Shown here in pieces: positions 41,849-51,333 of a stretch of DNA of 54,491 nucleotides (position 1 is its first letter; every line of letters begins with the position of its first letter). A program made the position numbers and the translations under genes. Under the pieces are notes generated by a model. The model did no database searches, was not told where the DNA came from, and saw nothing but the letters and a program-made list of their open reading frames with translations. The stretch comes from Clostridiaceae bacterium. GTDB lineage: Bacteria; Bacillota; Clostridia; Oscillospirales; Acutalibacteraceae. The DNA lies in contig JAEDHT010000011.1 of the NCBI GenBank assembly GCA_016296885.1, positions 1 through 54,491 on the forward strand, given 5' to 3'.

Positions 41849-44242
41849 TTACTGAACCGGCTTCAAATTCCAGATATCATTTGCATAATCTCTTATTGAA
41901 CGGTCAGCTGCAAAAATACCGGAATTTGCAATGTTAACAAGTGACATCTTGTTCCATCTATCTCTGTCTGAGTAAACAGCCGATGCTCTCTGCTGTGCCA
42001 GAGAGTAGTCTGAGAAATCAGCAAGAACCATATATGGATCGCTTGTCATCAGGTTGTTTGCAATGTTATCAAAACCAAGAGTTCTGATATAGTCCACAGC
42101 CTTCTTGATAACAGGATTGTTATTGTAATACATCTGTGGGAAGTAACCACTATTCTTGATGTTGCTCACCTCAGGTGTGGTGAGACCAAATAGGAAGATG
42201 TTATCATCGCCAACAGACTGGTGAATCTCAACATTAGCACCGTCGAGTGTACCAATTGTTAGGGCACCATTTATCATAAACTTCATATTACTTGTACCGG
42301 AAGCTTCTGTTCCGGCAAGAGAAATCTGCTCAGAAATTTCAGATGCTGGGATAAGCTTTTCTGCTACTGTAACTCTGTAATCCTCAAGATATACAACCTT
42401 AAGCTTGTCGTTTACATCAGGATCATTGTTTACAATATTAGCCAATGTAAAGATAAACTTAATTATCTCTTTTGCAAAGTAGTAGCCAGGGGCTGCCTTT
42501 GCTCCGAATATATATGTCTTTGGTACGAAATCAGCATTTTTGTTCTCTTTGAGATACTGATAAGTAGCCAAAATCTGAAGTGCATTCATAAGCTGACGCT
42601 TGTACTCATGCAATCTCTTAACCTGAACATCGAAGATAGAGTTAGGATCTACGATTATATTGTTGTGCTGCTTGATATACTTAGCCATATCCTCTTTATT
42701 TGCACGCTTGATATCCTCAAGGCTCTTGAGAACATTCTTGTCGTCAATAAAGGACTCTAGCTTTTTAAGCTGATAAGCATCGCTCACATATCCATCACCA
42801 ATTGTCTCATTAAGCAAAGCAGAGAGTCTTGGGTTGGACTGATTTAACCAACGACGATGAGCTATACCGTTTGTAACATTAGTGAATTTCTCCGGCATAA
42901 TTTTATAGAAATCCTTAAATACAGTTGCCTTAAGAATATCACTATGGAGCATAGAAACACCGTTAACCTTATAGCTAGCCATAACTGCAAGGTTAGCCAT
43001 ACGAACAGCGCCATCGTTAATGATAGACACGCTGTCTATAACACGCTGATCTACACCATTTTCGTTCAATTTTCTACAAAAACGTCTATTGATTTCACAG
43101 ATAATCTGATATATTCTAGGAAGCTTAGCAGCAAACATATCCTCGCCCCAGCACTCGAGAGCTTCTCTCATAACAGTGTGGTTAGTATATGCTATAGTCT
43201 TGCTTACGATATCCCATGCTGCATCCCACTGATAGCCACACTCGTCCATAATGATTCTCATAAGCTCCGGAACAGCCAAAACAGGGTGAGTATCATTAAG
43301 GTGAATTGTAACAAGATCAGAAAGATTATCAAGTGTGCCGTGATCTTTGAGATGACGTCTGATAATGTCCTGGATAGTTGCACTAACAAGGAAATACTGC
43401 TGGTTTAGTCTGAGGCTCTTACCCTCTGCATGGTTGTCCCCCGGATAAAGTATCTTTGTAATAGTTTCTGCCATTGCATTTTGCTCGATAGCACGCAAGT
43501 ACTGTCCATCATTAAAGAGGTTCATATCGAAGGTCTTACCCTGTGCAGCCCAAAGACGAAGTCTGCTAATACCTTTACCATCCTTACCTGACACATACAT
43601 ATCGTATGGTACAGCAGTAACAGTGGTAGCATCTATTAAGTTAACCTTATGGATATTGTTCTCCCAAGACTCTTCAAGATGGCCATTAAAATGGATATCA
43701 AAAGCCTTTTCAGGAGCTGGTCTAAGCCATACGGAACCGCCCGGCAACCAGAAATCAGGAAGCTCTGTTTGCCAGCCATCAACAAATTTCTGGCTGAAGA
43801 TACCATATTCGTATCTCAATGAATATCCCATAGAAGAATATCCCTGTGTTGCAAGACCATCGAGGAAGCAAGCAGCAAGACGACCCAAGCCACCATTACC
43901 AAGACCTGCATCCGGCTCTTCTTCGTATATGTTTTCTAGCTTTACACCGAATTTTTCAAGTGCAGATGCCATTGTATTCTCCAAACCTAAGTTATAGAGA
44001 TTATTTTTGAGGGATCTGCCCATCAAAAATTCCATGCATAGATAATAAACGGTTTTTGATTTTTTCTTTATTGATTTTGTATGAAACTCATTGTATCCTT
44101 GTTGCATAAGCTCTGTAACAATAAGAACCAATGATTTGTAAAAATGCTCGTTTGTAGCATCTTCAGGAGTAACGCCATAATAGCGGGAAATTTTTGTTTC
44201 TATAAGCTCTTTAGCTTGAGAAACGGTAAGTTTATATTTCAT
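41849..44242 (-). CDS. glgP: glycogen/maltodextrin phosphorylase
   Basis: 797 residues, GT35 family. The N-terminal part has MEFLMGRSLKNNL and DAGLGNGGLGRLAACFLDG. The PLP-lysine region is EASGTSNMKFMINGALTIGTLDGANVEI. It releases glucose-1-phosphate from alpha-1,4-glucans. Full length. GGAGG lies close to the ATG. Together with the nearby GH13 lipoprotein it fits starch or maltodextrin use. Confidence 0.96.
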   Translation of the reverse strand: MKYKLTVSQAKELIETKISRYYGVTPEDATNEHFYKSLVLIVTELMQQGYNEFHTKSIKKKSKTVYYLCMEFLMGRSLKNNLYNLGLENTMASALEKFGVKLENIYEEEPDAGLGNGGLGRLAACFLDGLATQGYSSMGYSLRYEYGIFSQKFVDGWQTELPDFWLPGGSVWLRPAPEKAFDIHFNGHLEESWENNIHKVNLIDATTVTAVPYDMYVSGKDGKGISRLRLWAAQGKTFDMNLFNDGQYLRAIEQNAMAETITKILYPGDNHAEGKSLRLNQQYFLVSATIQDIIRRHLKDHGTLDNLSDLVTIHLNDTHPVLAVPELMRIIMDECGYQWDAAWDIVSKTIAYTNHTVMREALECWGEDMFAAKLPRIYQIICEINRRFCRKLNENGVDQRVIDSVSIINDGAVRMANLAVMASYKVNGVSMLHSDILKATVFKDFYKIMPEKFTNVTNGIAHRRWLNQSNPRLSALLNETIGDGYVSDAYQLKKLESFIDDKNVLKSLEDIKRANKEDMAKYIKQHNNIIVDPNSIFDVQVKRLHEYKRQLMNALQILATYQYLKENKNADFVPKTYIFGAKAAPGYYFAKEIIKFIFTLANIVNNDPDVNDKLKVVYLEDYRVTVAEKLIPASEISEQISLAGTEASGTSNMKFMINGALTIGTLDGANVEIHQSVGDDNIFLFGLTTPEVSNIKNSGYFPQMYYNNNPVIKKAVDYIRTLGFDNIANNLMTSDPYMVLADFSDYSLAQQRASAVYSDRDRWNKMSLVNIANSGIFAADRSIRDYANDIWNLKPVQ

Positions 44243-44400
44243 TTCATTATACCTCCAACGAAATAATTATTTGAAATCAAAAAGTGCGAGATTATTATAC
44301 ACTATATTACTTTTTTTTGCAAGTTTTAATAGAAGTTTATACTAATTTGAATATTTTTACATAAAATAGAGGTTCAATAATGTACATAATTGATATAAAA

Positions 44401-44436
44401 AATCAAAAAAAGCCGTGTAAAACGACTTTTTTGATT
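44401..44436 (-). terminator. terminator of the recD2-to-anchored-protein gene run
   Basis: A/T-rich hairpin AATCAAAAAAAGCCG/CGACTTTTTTGATT (one G-U) with a T-run on the minus strand, 37 nt past the last stop. The gap 44243-44472 contains this and the leader of glgP. Confidence 0.65.
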
Positions 44437-44472
44437 CTAATCATATCTAAAAGTATGTTGTAAATCTTCCTT

Positions 44473-45432
44473 TTACTCTGTAACCTTAACAAATTCCATG
44501 CCTTCACTCTCGCCATCCGGCATACTGGTGTAGAAATAGAACTTGCCATCCTTAACTTCGTAATAAAAACTTTCTGTTTGGGTAATATCACTGGTAAAAG
44601 AAGTCGTATAAGTAAAGTCTACCCTGTTTTCTTCTATAATATACGTACCCTCGTAGATTGTCTGTGAAAAATCAAGTGTAATAAAGCCCTCGCCGGTGAA
44701 ACTGATTTCCAATCCGTTTTTTTCGTCTCTCCATGTGCCAATAATATTCTCATCAGCCTTGAAGTTTTCATCTGCTTTTAGAACATTATTAGGCAATTCA
44801 CTTCTCTGCATAACAAGGGCGTTGTCCTCAGACTCTAAGGAATATATTTTAAGGGTGTCTATACCATCTTCCTTATATCTTTCAAAATTCATAGTGCCGA
44901 TTAATTCTTCATTTTCGTCACTACCGGAGTAGATGTTAAACACATTGCCCTTTTCCGTGTCTATATCAAAATTAACTACAGATGTTAGAGTGCCGTTTCT
45001 CAAAAGCAACTTACCATCCTCATTAAAAATATAGTAATTAGCTACATCGCCGTTTCGATAGAGCCATGTGCCACATATACCGCTTTTTTTGAGCACCTTG
45101 TCAGCTGTGGGGTTGCCAAACACCATAAATCCTGTAAAAGCAAGCACAAGAGCCACTAAAATAGAAGCTGCTATTATCAAAGGCTTATTTATTGAAATTT
45201 TATGGTTGCTATCTGCCATGTCTTCAAGCATCATATCTGTATCCTCTAATTGCTCGTCATCCATAGCATCATCGGAGGTATCTATCGCTATATCAGCTTC
45301 AGCTTTCTCACTGTTTTCCATCTCTTCTATTACCTCGTGAGCAATATCTGCATTATCCTCAGATATTTTTTCTGTTTCTTCTACCTTTTCGTTTTCATCT
45401 GTTTCCAATACTTTGTTTTCATCGTTATTCAT
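44473..45432 (-). CDS. membrane-anchored extracytoplasmic protein, unknown
   Basis: 319 residues. The first 75 are cytosolic and highly acidic (NEKVEETEKISEDN...). One transmembrane helix (PLIIAASILVALVLAFTGFMVFG) follows. Two similar beta-rich repeats come next, each with a GTW signature (ICGTWLYRNGDVANYYIF and IIGTWRDEKNGLEISF), lipocalin-like in feel as in DUF5640-type domains. Function unknown. It starts 47 nt behind the GH13 gene on the same strand. Confidence 0.7.
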   Translation of the reverse strand: MNNDENKVLETDENEKVEETEKISEDNADIAHEVIEEMENSEKAEADIAIDTSDDAMDDEQLEDTDMMLEDMADSNHKISINKPLIIAASILVALVLAFTGFMVFGNPTADKVLKKSGICGTWLYRNGDVANYYIFNEDGKLLLRNGTLTSVVNFDIDTEKGNVFNIYSGSDENEELIGTMNFERYKEDGIDTLKIYSLESEDNALVMQRSELPNNVLKADENFKADENIIGTWRDEKNGLEISFTGEGFITLDFSQTIYEGTYIIEENRVDFTYTTSFTSDITQTESFYYEVKDGKFYFYTSMPDGESEGMEFVKVTE

Positions 45433-45479
45433 ATTAAATCAATTCCTTTCGCATATTTTTACAGATTTATAATCTATTT

Positions 45480-47159
45480 TTACTGTTTTTCACCGAGAAT
45501 GATAACTGAACATCCTGGCATAGTGATTTGATTGCCGTTTATATCGAGCTTGTCACTATCTGATGTGTTCATAGCATATAAGTCGCCATATAACATAATA
45601 TCTCCAAGTGTACCATCAGGCAATGACAACTGCACCTCATCCTTACTGATGTTAAATAAAACTATCTTTTTCACGCCGTTATACTCAATCACATATGCTG
45701 CCTGTCTGCCATCGTCAAAGCTAATAACATTAGTTATTCTGCCTCGTGCAATCTCAGGGTTAATGCTTTTGAGTTTTATTAACCTTCTATAGAAATTAAG
45801 TATTGAATTCTCATTTGCAAGCTGTTTCTCAACACTTCCCTCATCGGGTATGTTCTCAACTTCATATCCTGGCGGTGGGTCGGTTCTGTCACTATCATCC
45901 GAATCACGCCATATCATAGCTGTTCTAAATGATGCATCCTGCGTAGGAATACTACCGGCCATACCTAGCTCCTCGCCATAATATATAAAGCTATTACCCG
46001 GAGTGAGCATATATAGTGCAGCAGCTATCTTTCTCTGCTGTGATTCCTTTAAGGATGTTCCTATTCTCACCTGATCGTGATTGGAGAGGAACAAAGCATC
46101 TATATATTCCTCGTTTCGCTCAAGCACAGTATCTTGAAAGCGTTGCATACTGCTTAGGAGCTTAAACACATTATTAGTCTGTATCGCATTTGCGAATTTT
46201 CCTGTAGAGCCGGCACCATCAAAATTAAAGAGACTGTCTATACCTGACTCATAGTGATTTCTTATATTTGTGGACGAATCCCAGAGCTCTCCTACAAAAT
46301 AAACATCAGGATTGTATTTTTGTGCGGTTTGTTCGAGCCAGCTCAAAAATTCCACACTATCTGTTTTATCAGTGGAATCTTTGTTTACAGATGTATAATA
46401 CTTCAAACCATCAAGACGGAAACCATCCACACCTGCTTCTGTCCAGTGCTTTACTATCTTTTCGATTTCATCTCTGGTCATCTGCGAGCTGAGATTAAGC
46501 TCCGGAAATGATGGCATAAAGTTACATTCATACCACCAGTTTTCTGCATCAGGCACACCTGCAAAATAAGGTGGCTTATCCTCAGAGTTTACAAGGCTGA
46601 ACATCTGGGCATATCCCTCTGTGTTGCCTTGTGCTACCTCTTCACACATCTTTTTGAACAACTCATGCTGTGATGAAATATGATTAAGTGCGAGATCCAT
46701 TATTATTTTTATTCCACGCTTTTCACACTGCTCGTTAAGCTCTTTAAAATCTTCCATGGTGCCATATTCTGCATCAACAGTGTAATAATCCAGAGTATCA
46801 TACTTATGATAGGAATTTGCCTGAGTGAACGGCAAAAGCCATATTGCATCAACTCCCAAATCGTCACCGGAATTTGGATCGCCATCGTTAAGATAGTCTA
46901 GCTTGGATATAAGCCCTTGTATATCGCCTATTCCGTCACCATTGGAATCACAATAGGTATATAGGAGCAACTCATACACATTTCTATATTTATCCTTAGA
47001 TTGTGATGCATCCAGCACACTCAACGGGTCTTCATAGGCAAACCCTGTCTGTTCTACGCCCTGCTGCGAGGATGTGCTTTCTTTCTTATTATCACACGAG
47101 CATAGTAGGCTACTAACCATACATAGCATCAGAATTGATGCTATTATCTTTTTCGACAT
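45480..47159 (-). CDS. GH13 alpha-amylase family lipoprotein
   Basis: 559 residues. Lipoprotein signal with lipobox LCSC (MLCMVSSLLCSC), so anchored outside the membrane. GH13 regions: DLALNHIS, GVDGFRLDGLKYY (nucleophile Asp near 251), FVGELWDS (acid Glu near 291) and FLSNHDQVR (Asp near 361). The C-terminal beta domain is IVLFNISKDEVQLSLPDGT. It hydrolyses alpha-glucans or related oligosaccharides; subfamily not determinable here. AGGAAGTGAG precedes the ATG. Confidence 0.93.
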   Translation of the reverse strand: MSKKIIASILMLCMVSSLLCSCDNKKESTSSQQGVEQTGFAYEDPLSVLDASQSKDKYRNVYELLLYTYCDSNGDGIGDIQGLISKLDYLNDGDPNSGDDLGVDAIWLLPFTQANSYHKYDTLDYYTVDAEYGTMEDFKELNEQCEKRGIKIIMDLALNHISSQHELFKKMCEEVAQGNTEGYAQMFSLVNSEDKPPYFAGVPDAENWWYECNFMPSFPELNLSSQMTRDEIEKIVKHWTEAGVDGFRLDGLKYYTSVNKDSTDKTDSVEFLSWLEQTAQKYNPDVYFVGELWDSSTNIRNHYESGIDSLFNFDGAGSTGKFANAIQTNNVFKLLSSMQRFQDTVLERNEEYIDALFLSNHDQVRIGTSLKESQQRKIAAALYMLTPGNSFIYYGEELGMAGSIPTQDASFRTAMIWRDSDDSDRTDPPPGYEVENIPDEGSVEKQLANENSILNFYRRLIKLKSINPEIARGRITNVISFDDGRQAAYVIEYNGVKKIVLFNISKDEVQLSLPDGTLGDIMLYGDLYAMNTSDSDKLDINGNQITMPGCSVIILGEKQ

Positions 47160-47196
47160 AATAATCTCACTTCCTTTAATTATTAGAAAATTTATA

Positions 47197-48210
47197 TTAA
47201 TTCATTTCTGTTTCTCTAAGTGGTGATGTCTTCAAATCCCCAGACAGATAGTCCATAGCCTTGGCACAACCATTTATTACACAATGCTCTGAGTTTTCCG
47301 GGTGAACAATGCTGATATTTATCCTGGTTTCTATATATTTATCCAGCTCAATAATATTAGCCCCGCCACCTGTAATAACAACACCATCTTTGCAGATATC
47401 GCTCACAATCTCAGGCGAAAGCCCATTCATGCAATTTTGAATCATAATAGCCATCTCCGCAGAGAAGCTCTCAGATATTGACAATAACTCAAAATTACTT
47501 ATTTCTACAGCCGCCGGCATACCCGTGACGAGACTACGCCCCTTCACCTTAAAAAAAGCAAGATCTGATGGCTCTCTCGCACAACACAGTGCTTTTTTTG
47601 CGCTCTCGGCAGTGCGACTGCCTATAAGCAAATTATATTTCTTTTTCATATATTTCTTAATGGCATCGTCCAAACTTCTTCCTGATGATGAAACACGCTT
47701 TATCTCCGAATTATCGCCAAGCGTAAGCACACCAAATTTGGTGTTATCAGCACCAATATCTACAACAAGTCTGCCCTTTGGAAGCATAATATCATATCCT
47801 GCACCAAGCAATGCAGCTTTGCAGGTGTCTATGAGGTAGATTTTCTTTATTCCCACAAAACGCAATAAACTGATTAAATTATACTGCTCCAGATCTGTGA
47901 TTTCCTCCGGCATATTAAGTATAACTCTTAAGCTAGAGGGATGTTTTTTCACAGACTTTCTTATAAAATGCTTGAGCATCATAAGCGCCGCATCAAAATC
48001 GGTTACAACGCCTCTCTCAATCACCTTAATTATCTTGATTTTATCTGATGTTTTTTCAAACATAGCATAGGCATCACTGCCAAAGGCGACAACCCTATTT
48101 GTGCTTACCTCAACAGCTACAAGAGATGGCTCGTCCAGCACAACTCCTGCATCTTGTAAAAAAAGCCTTGTTTTATCGCTTCCAAAATCTATAGCTATAT
48201 TAGTACTCAT
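47197..48210 (-). CDS. MreB/Mbl-like actin homologue
   Basis: 337 residues. The actin ATPase fold is visible: NIAIDFGSDKTRLFL (phosphate 1), VVDIGADNTKFGVL (phosphate 2) and VVITGGGANIIELD (adenosine). It is divergent from canonical MreB, and no mreC or mreD is adjacent. A cell-shape or polar scaffolding role is the family default. It is 66 nt behind comF. Confidence 0.85.
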   Translation of the reverse strand: MSTNIAIDFGSDKTRLFLQDAGVVLDEPSLVAVEVSTNRVVAFGSDAYAMFEKTSDKIKIIKVIERGVVTDFDAALMMLKHFIRKSVKKHPSSLRVILNMPEEITDLEQYNLISLLRFVGIKKIYLIDTCKAALLGAGYDIMLPKGRLVVDIGADNTKFGVLTLGDNSEIKRVSSSGRSLDDAIKKYMKKKYNLLIGSRTAESAKKALCCAREPSDLAFFKVKGRSLVTGMPAAVEISNFELLSISESFSAEMAIMIQNCMNGLSPEIVSDICKDGVVITGGGANIIELDKYIETRINISIVHPENSEHCVINGCAKAMDYLSGDLKTSPLRETEMN

Positions 48211-48276
48211 TTTCTCTTTTGCGCTATACCGGACAGATATCCGGCTATAGTCCCTTCCTTAGTTTTAAAAAGCATT

Positions 48277-48972
48277 TCACTTAAGTATTGATTTGCACAC
48301 AGTAGCACACACCACTCTCTGTGCACCGGCATCTCTGAGCACCTTGCAACAACTAGTCAACGTGCTTCCTGTGGTGACTATGTCATCAATAAGTAGTATA
48401 TTTTTGTCTTTCACATCTGCATCAAGCATAACGCTGAATGCATCCTTAACATTCTTCTTTCTATCCTCCACAGACAAAGTGTGCTGTGCAAGGACATTAT
48501 GACGTTTTTGCAGTACACCCTGCAAGTTAATCTGCATAAAATCAGCTAAAAATTTTGCCAGAAGTTCGGTCTGGTTAAATCCACGCTCTTTTCTCTTTTT
48601 AGCATCCATCGGCACAAAGGTGACCATATCAAAATTATAATCAGGGTACACCTCGCATACTGTAGCTGTTAAAAGACGTGCCAACTGCAAGGCTTTATTT
48701 TTATCGCCATGGATTTTCAGCCTTAGTATCGATCTTTTTGCATCGCCGTCATATCTAAAAATCGACACACATTTTACCGGTTCGGGAGCTTCACCTATGT
48801 ATAAATGCAAACTCTTTTTATTTCTACATTTTTCACATAAACACCTAAAACCACATTTATCAAAATAAAATCTCTTATCATCACTATGCCTATCAGGAAA
48901 GGCAACCACCTCATCACATAACGCACATCTCGGCGGAAATAAAAGCAATGATATCTTTCTAAGTATCTTCAT
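48277..48972 (-). CDS. comFC: ComF family phosphoribosyltransferase-like protein
   Basis: 231 residues. N-terminal zinc ribbon with CALC and CLCEKC, then a PRTase domain with DMVTFVPMDAKKRKERGFNQTELLAK and NILLIDDIVTTGSTL (PRPP loop). ComFC aids DNA uptake in competence. The ATG overlaps the recD2 stop as TGATG, so translation is coupled. Confidence 0.92.
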   Translation of the reverse strand: MKILRKISLLLFPPRCALCDEVVAFPDRHSDDKRFYFDKCGFRCLCEKCRNKKSLHLYIGEAPEPVKCVSIFRYDGDAKRSILRLKIHGDKNKALQLARLLTATVCEVYPDYNFDMVTFVPMDAKKRKERGFNQTELLAKFLADFMQINLQGVLQKRHNVLAQHTLSVEDRKKNVKDAFSVMLDADVKDKNILLIDDIVTTGSTLTSCCKVLRDAGAQRVVCATVCKSILK

Positions 48973-51158
48973 CAATTCATCAAAAAATGTTTTAAACCTG
49001 TATATCTCAATGTTCTTCTGTTGTTATTTACCATATACTCCACAGTGGATTTATCACCCACGAGTATGAGAAGCTTTTTTGCTCTCGTTACTGCTGTATA
49101 TAGCAGATTTCGATAATAAAGCTGTGGGGCGCCTCGACGCATAGGAATTATTACAGCCTCAAACTCGTTGCCCTGACTCTTATGCACTGTGGCAGCGTAG
49201 GCTAAATCTAAATCAGCTATATCCTCTGCTACAAAGCTTGCAGTTTTGTTATCAAAACGCACGCTTACGCTCATAGTAGTTTTATTAATTTCTGTAAGAA
49301 TACCCACATCGCCGTTAAAAACGCCCTCACCTATTTCGCCATCGTCCCGTGTCCATTGAATATTATAGTTGTTCCTCATTTGCATAACCTTGTCGCCCTG
49401 GCGGAACACCTTGCCCATAAAGTTAATTTCCTTTTTGGACTTATCGGGCGGATTGACCGCTTGTTGCAGACGTGTATTAAGTTCCCATATACCAAGCTCA
49501 CCTTTTTTGCCCGGCGATAAAACTTGAATATCGCTCAAAGGAGAATATCCATAGCTCTTTGGCAAACGTGTAGTATACAAATCCACAATTGTATCTGATA
49601 TCACTCTTGATGAGTGACTCTCAAGGAAGAAAAAATCATTGTTTCGAACGTCTAGCTGTGGCATTTCACCCTCAACTATTTTATGGGCATTTGTAACAAT
49701 CAAGCTTTTCATAGATTGTCTGAAAATTTCTTTGAGCGAAACCACGGGAATCTGACCTGAAGCAATCAAATCGCTCAGCACATTGCCTGGACCCACCGAT
49801 GGCAACTGATCACTATCGCCAACCATAATTAATCGGCAACCCAGAGGCAAAGCCCTCATAACAGCCTCAAAAAGCTGAGAATCTATCATAGAAAGTTCAT
49901 CCAGTACAAGTGCATCACAGCTTAAAGAGTTTTTCTCGTTCTTTTGAAAACGTGGAGTGTTTTCATCAGCCCAATACACCTCTAACAAGCGATGTATTGT
50001 CTTTGCCTCACAGCCTGTTAGCTCACTCATACGATGAGCCGCTCTACCTGTTGGCGCCGCAAGAAAAACCTTTTCACCGTTTTTCTTCAATATCTTAATT
50101 ATAGCATTAAGAGTTGTGGTTTTTCCTGTGCCCGGCCCTCCTGTGAGAATCAGCAGACCGGAAGAAAGCGCTTTTTCTATCGCTGTTCTTTGCAAATCAG
50201 CATATTTTATATTATCTATCTTTTCTATCTCGTCTATCTCTTTTTCGATGTTTAGTATTGAGCTGGCAGGATATCGCAAGAGCATTTGCATCCTAGCCGC
50301 TGCGTATGTTTCGGCATTATAAAGGTACGGAAGAAAAATAAAGCTTCTCTCGTTAAACTCCGCCTCACAAAGACTTCTGTCTTCAACCATTTCTTCAAGA
50401 ATTCTTGTTGTTTTTTCAATTTCAATCTCCACAAACTGAGCTGATATTTCGCACAGTTTGTCCTTAGGAAGACAGGTATGACCATTTACACGATTAAAGT
50501 TTAGTATATGATTTATAGCGGCACGAATACGATAGTCACTTTCTCTCAGTTCATCGTTGCCATAGGCAATTCTATCCGCAACCTCAAAAGAAAGATTTAT
50601 GCCTTCGTCACAAAGTATGTATGGATTTTCCCTGATTATATTAACAGCTTCTGCACCAAATATATTGTAGATTTTTATACAATCGGATGGTGAAATCTGA
50701 TAGCTGTTAAGATACTCACTGAGATCCATTATCCCCGATATTTTTCTCGCCTGCTCTGAAAAGCTCATCGCCTTATCCTTAGAGATTCCTTTTATCTTTG
50801 CCACACGTTCAGGCTCGTTTTTTATTACCTCTAGGGTGTTATCCCCAAACGAATTAACGAGCAATGACGCAGTGGCAACTCCAATACCCTTGATAGCCCC
50901 ACTTGAAAGATATCTGAGTATTGAGGCACCCTCGCTCGGAAGGCTCAACTCATATGATGATATCATAAACTGATCGCCATATACAGGATGCTTTTTATAG
51001 TGACCGGACAATACAATTTCTTCTCCAACAAATACACCCGGCAAAATACCTGCCGCAGTGATATGTGAATTATCACTGCTTAGGTCTATCACGGTATATC
51101 CGTTAGATTCATTCCTGAACACTATATTCTCAACTTCACCTGCAATCCTCAAATCCAA
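48972..51158 (-). CDS. recD2: RecD2-type ATP-dependent DNA helicase
   Basis: About 728 residues. N-terminal OB and helix-hairpin-helix region (GAIKGIGVATASLLV, VAKIKGISKDKA), then SF1B motifs: LTGGPGTGKTTTL (Walker A near 341), LVLDELSMID, MVGDSDQLPSVGPGNVL and YAATVHKSQGNEFEAVI. A 5'-3' helicase for repair, without RecBC. The TTG at 51158 follows AGGGTG; a TTG 18 nt further up is in frame but lies in the site. Confidence 0.93.
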   Translation of the reverse strand: MDLRIAGEVENIVFRNESNGYTVIDLSSDNSHITAAGILPGVFVGEEIVLSGHYKKHPVYGDQFMISSYELSLPSEGASILRYLSSGAIKGIGVATASLLVNSFGDNTLEVIKNEPERVAKIKGISKDKAMSFSEQARKISGIMDLSEYLNSYQISPSDCIKIYNIFGAEAVNIIRENPYILCDEGINLSFEVADRIAYGNDELRESDYRIRAAINHILNFNRVNGHTCLPKDKLCEISAQFVEIEIEKTTRILEEMVEDRSLCEAEFNERSFIFLPYLYNAETYAAARMQMLLRYPASSILNIEKEIDEIEKIDNIKYADLQRTAIEKALSSGLLILTGGPGTGKTTTLNAIIKILKKNGEKVFLAAPTGRAAHRMSELTGCEAKTIHRLLEVYWADENTPRFQKNEKNSLSCDALVLDELSMIDSQLFEAVMRALPLGCRLIMVGDSDQLPSVGPGNVLSDLIASGQIPVVSLKEIFRQSMKSLIVTNAHKIVEGEMPQLDVRNNDFFFLESHSSRVISDTIVDLYTTRLPKSYGYSPLSDIQVLSPGKKGELGIWELNTRLQQAVNPPDKSKKEINFMGKVFRQGDKVMQMRNNYNIQWTRDDGEIGEGVFNGDVGILTEINKTTMSVSVRFDNKTASFVAEDIADLDLAYAATVHKSQGNEFEAVIIPMRRGAPQLYYRNLLYTAVTRAKKLLILVGDKSTVEYMVNNNRRTLRYTGLKHFLMN

Positions 51159-51258
51159 TTTATAACACCCTATCAAAAAAACATACTAACACATTGTTTT
51201 AAGATTATAGCATATCTCTCATTACTTTACAAGCCAAAATTAAGCACTCAGCAAAAAA

Positions 51259-51284
51259 AGAGGACCGCATTTCTGCGATCCTCT
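51259..51284 (-). terminator. terminator of the right-edge LRR/protease gene
   Basis: An 11-bp stem with one mismatch, AGAGGATCGCA/TGCGGTCCTCT, then TTTTTTTGC on the minus strand. Confidence 0.88.
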
Positions 51285-51333
51285 GATTAAAGTTATTGTC
51301 GGTTATTTAGTTTCAAAACAACTTTCAAGATTA

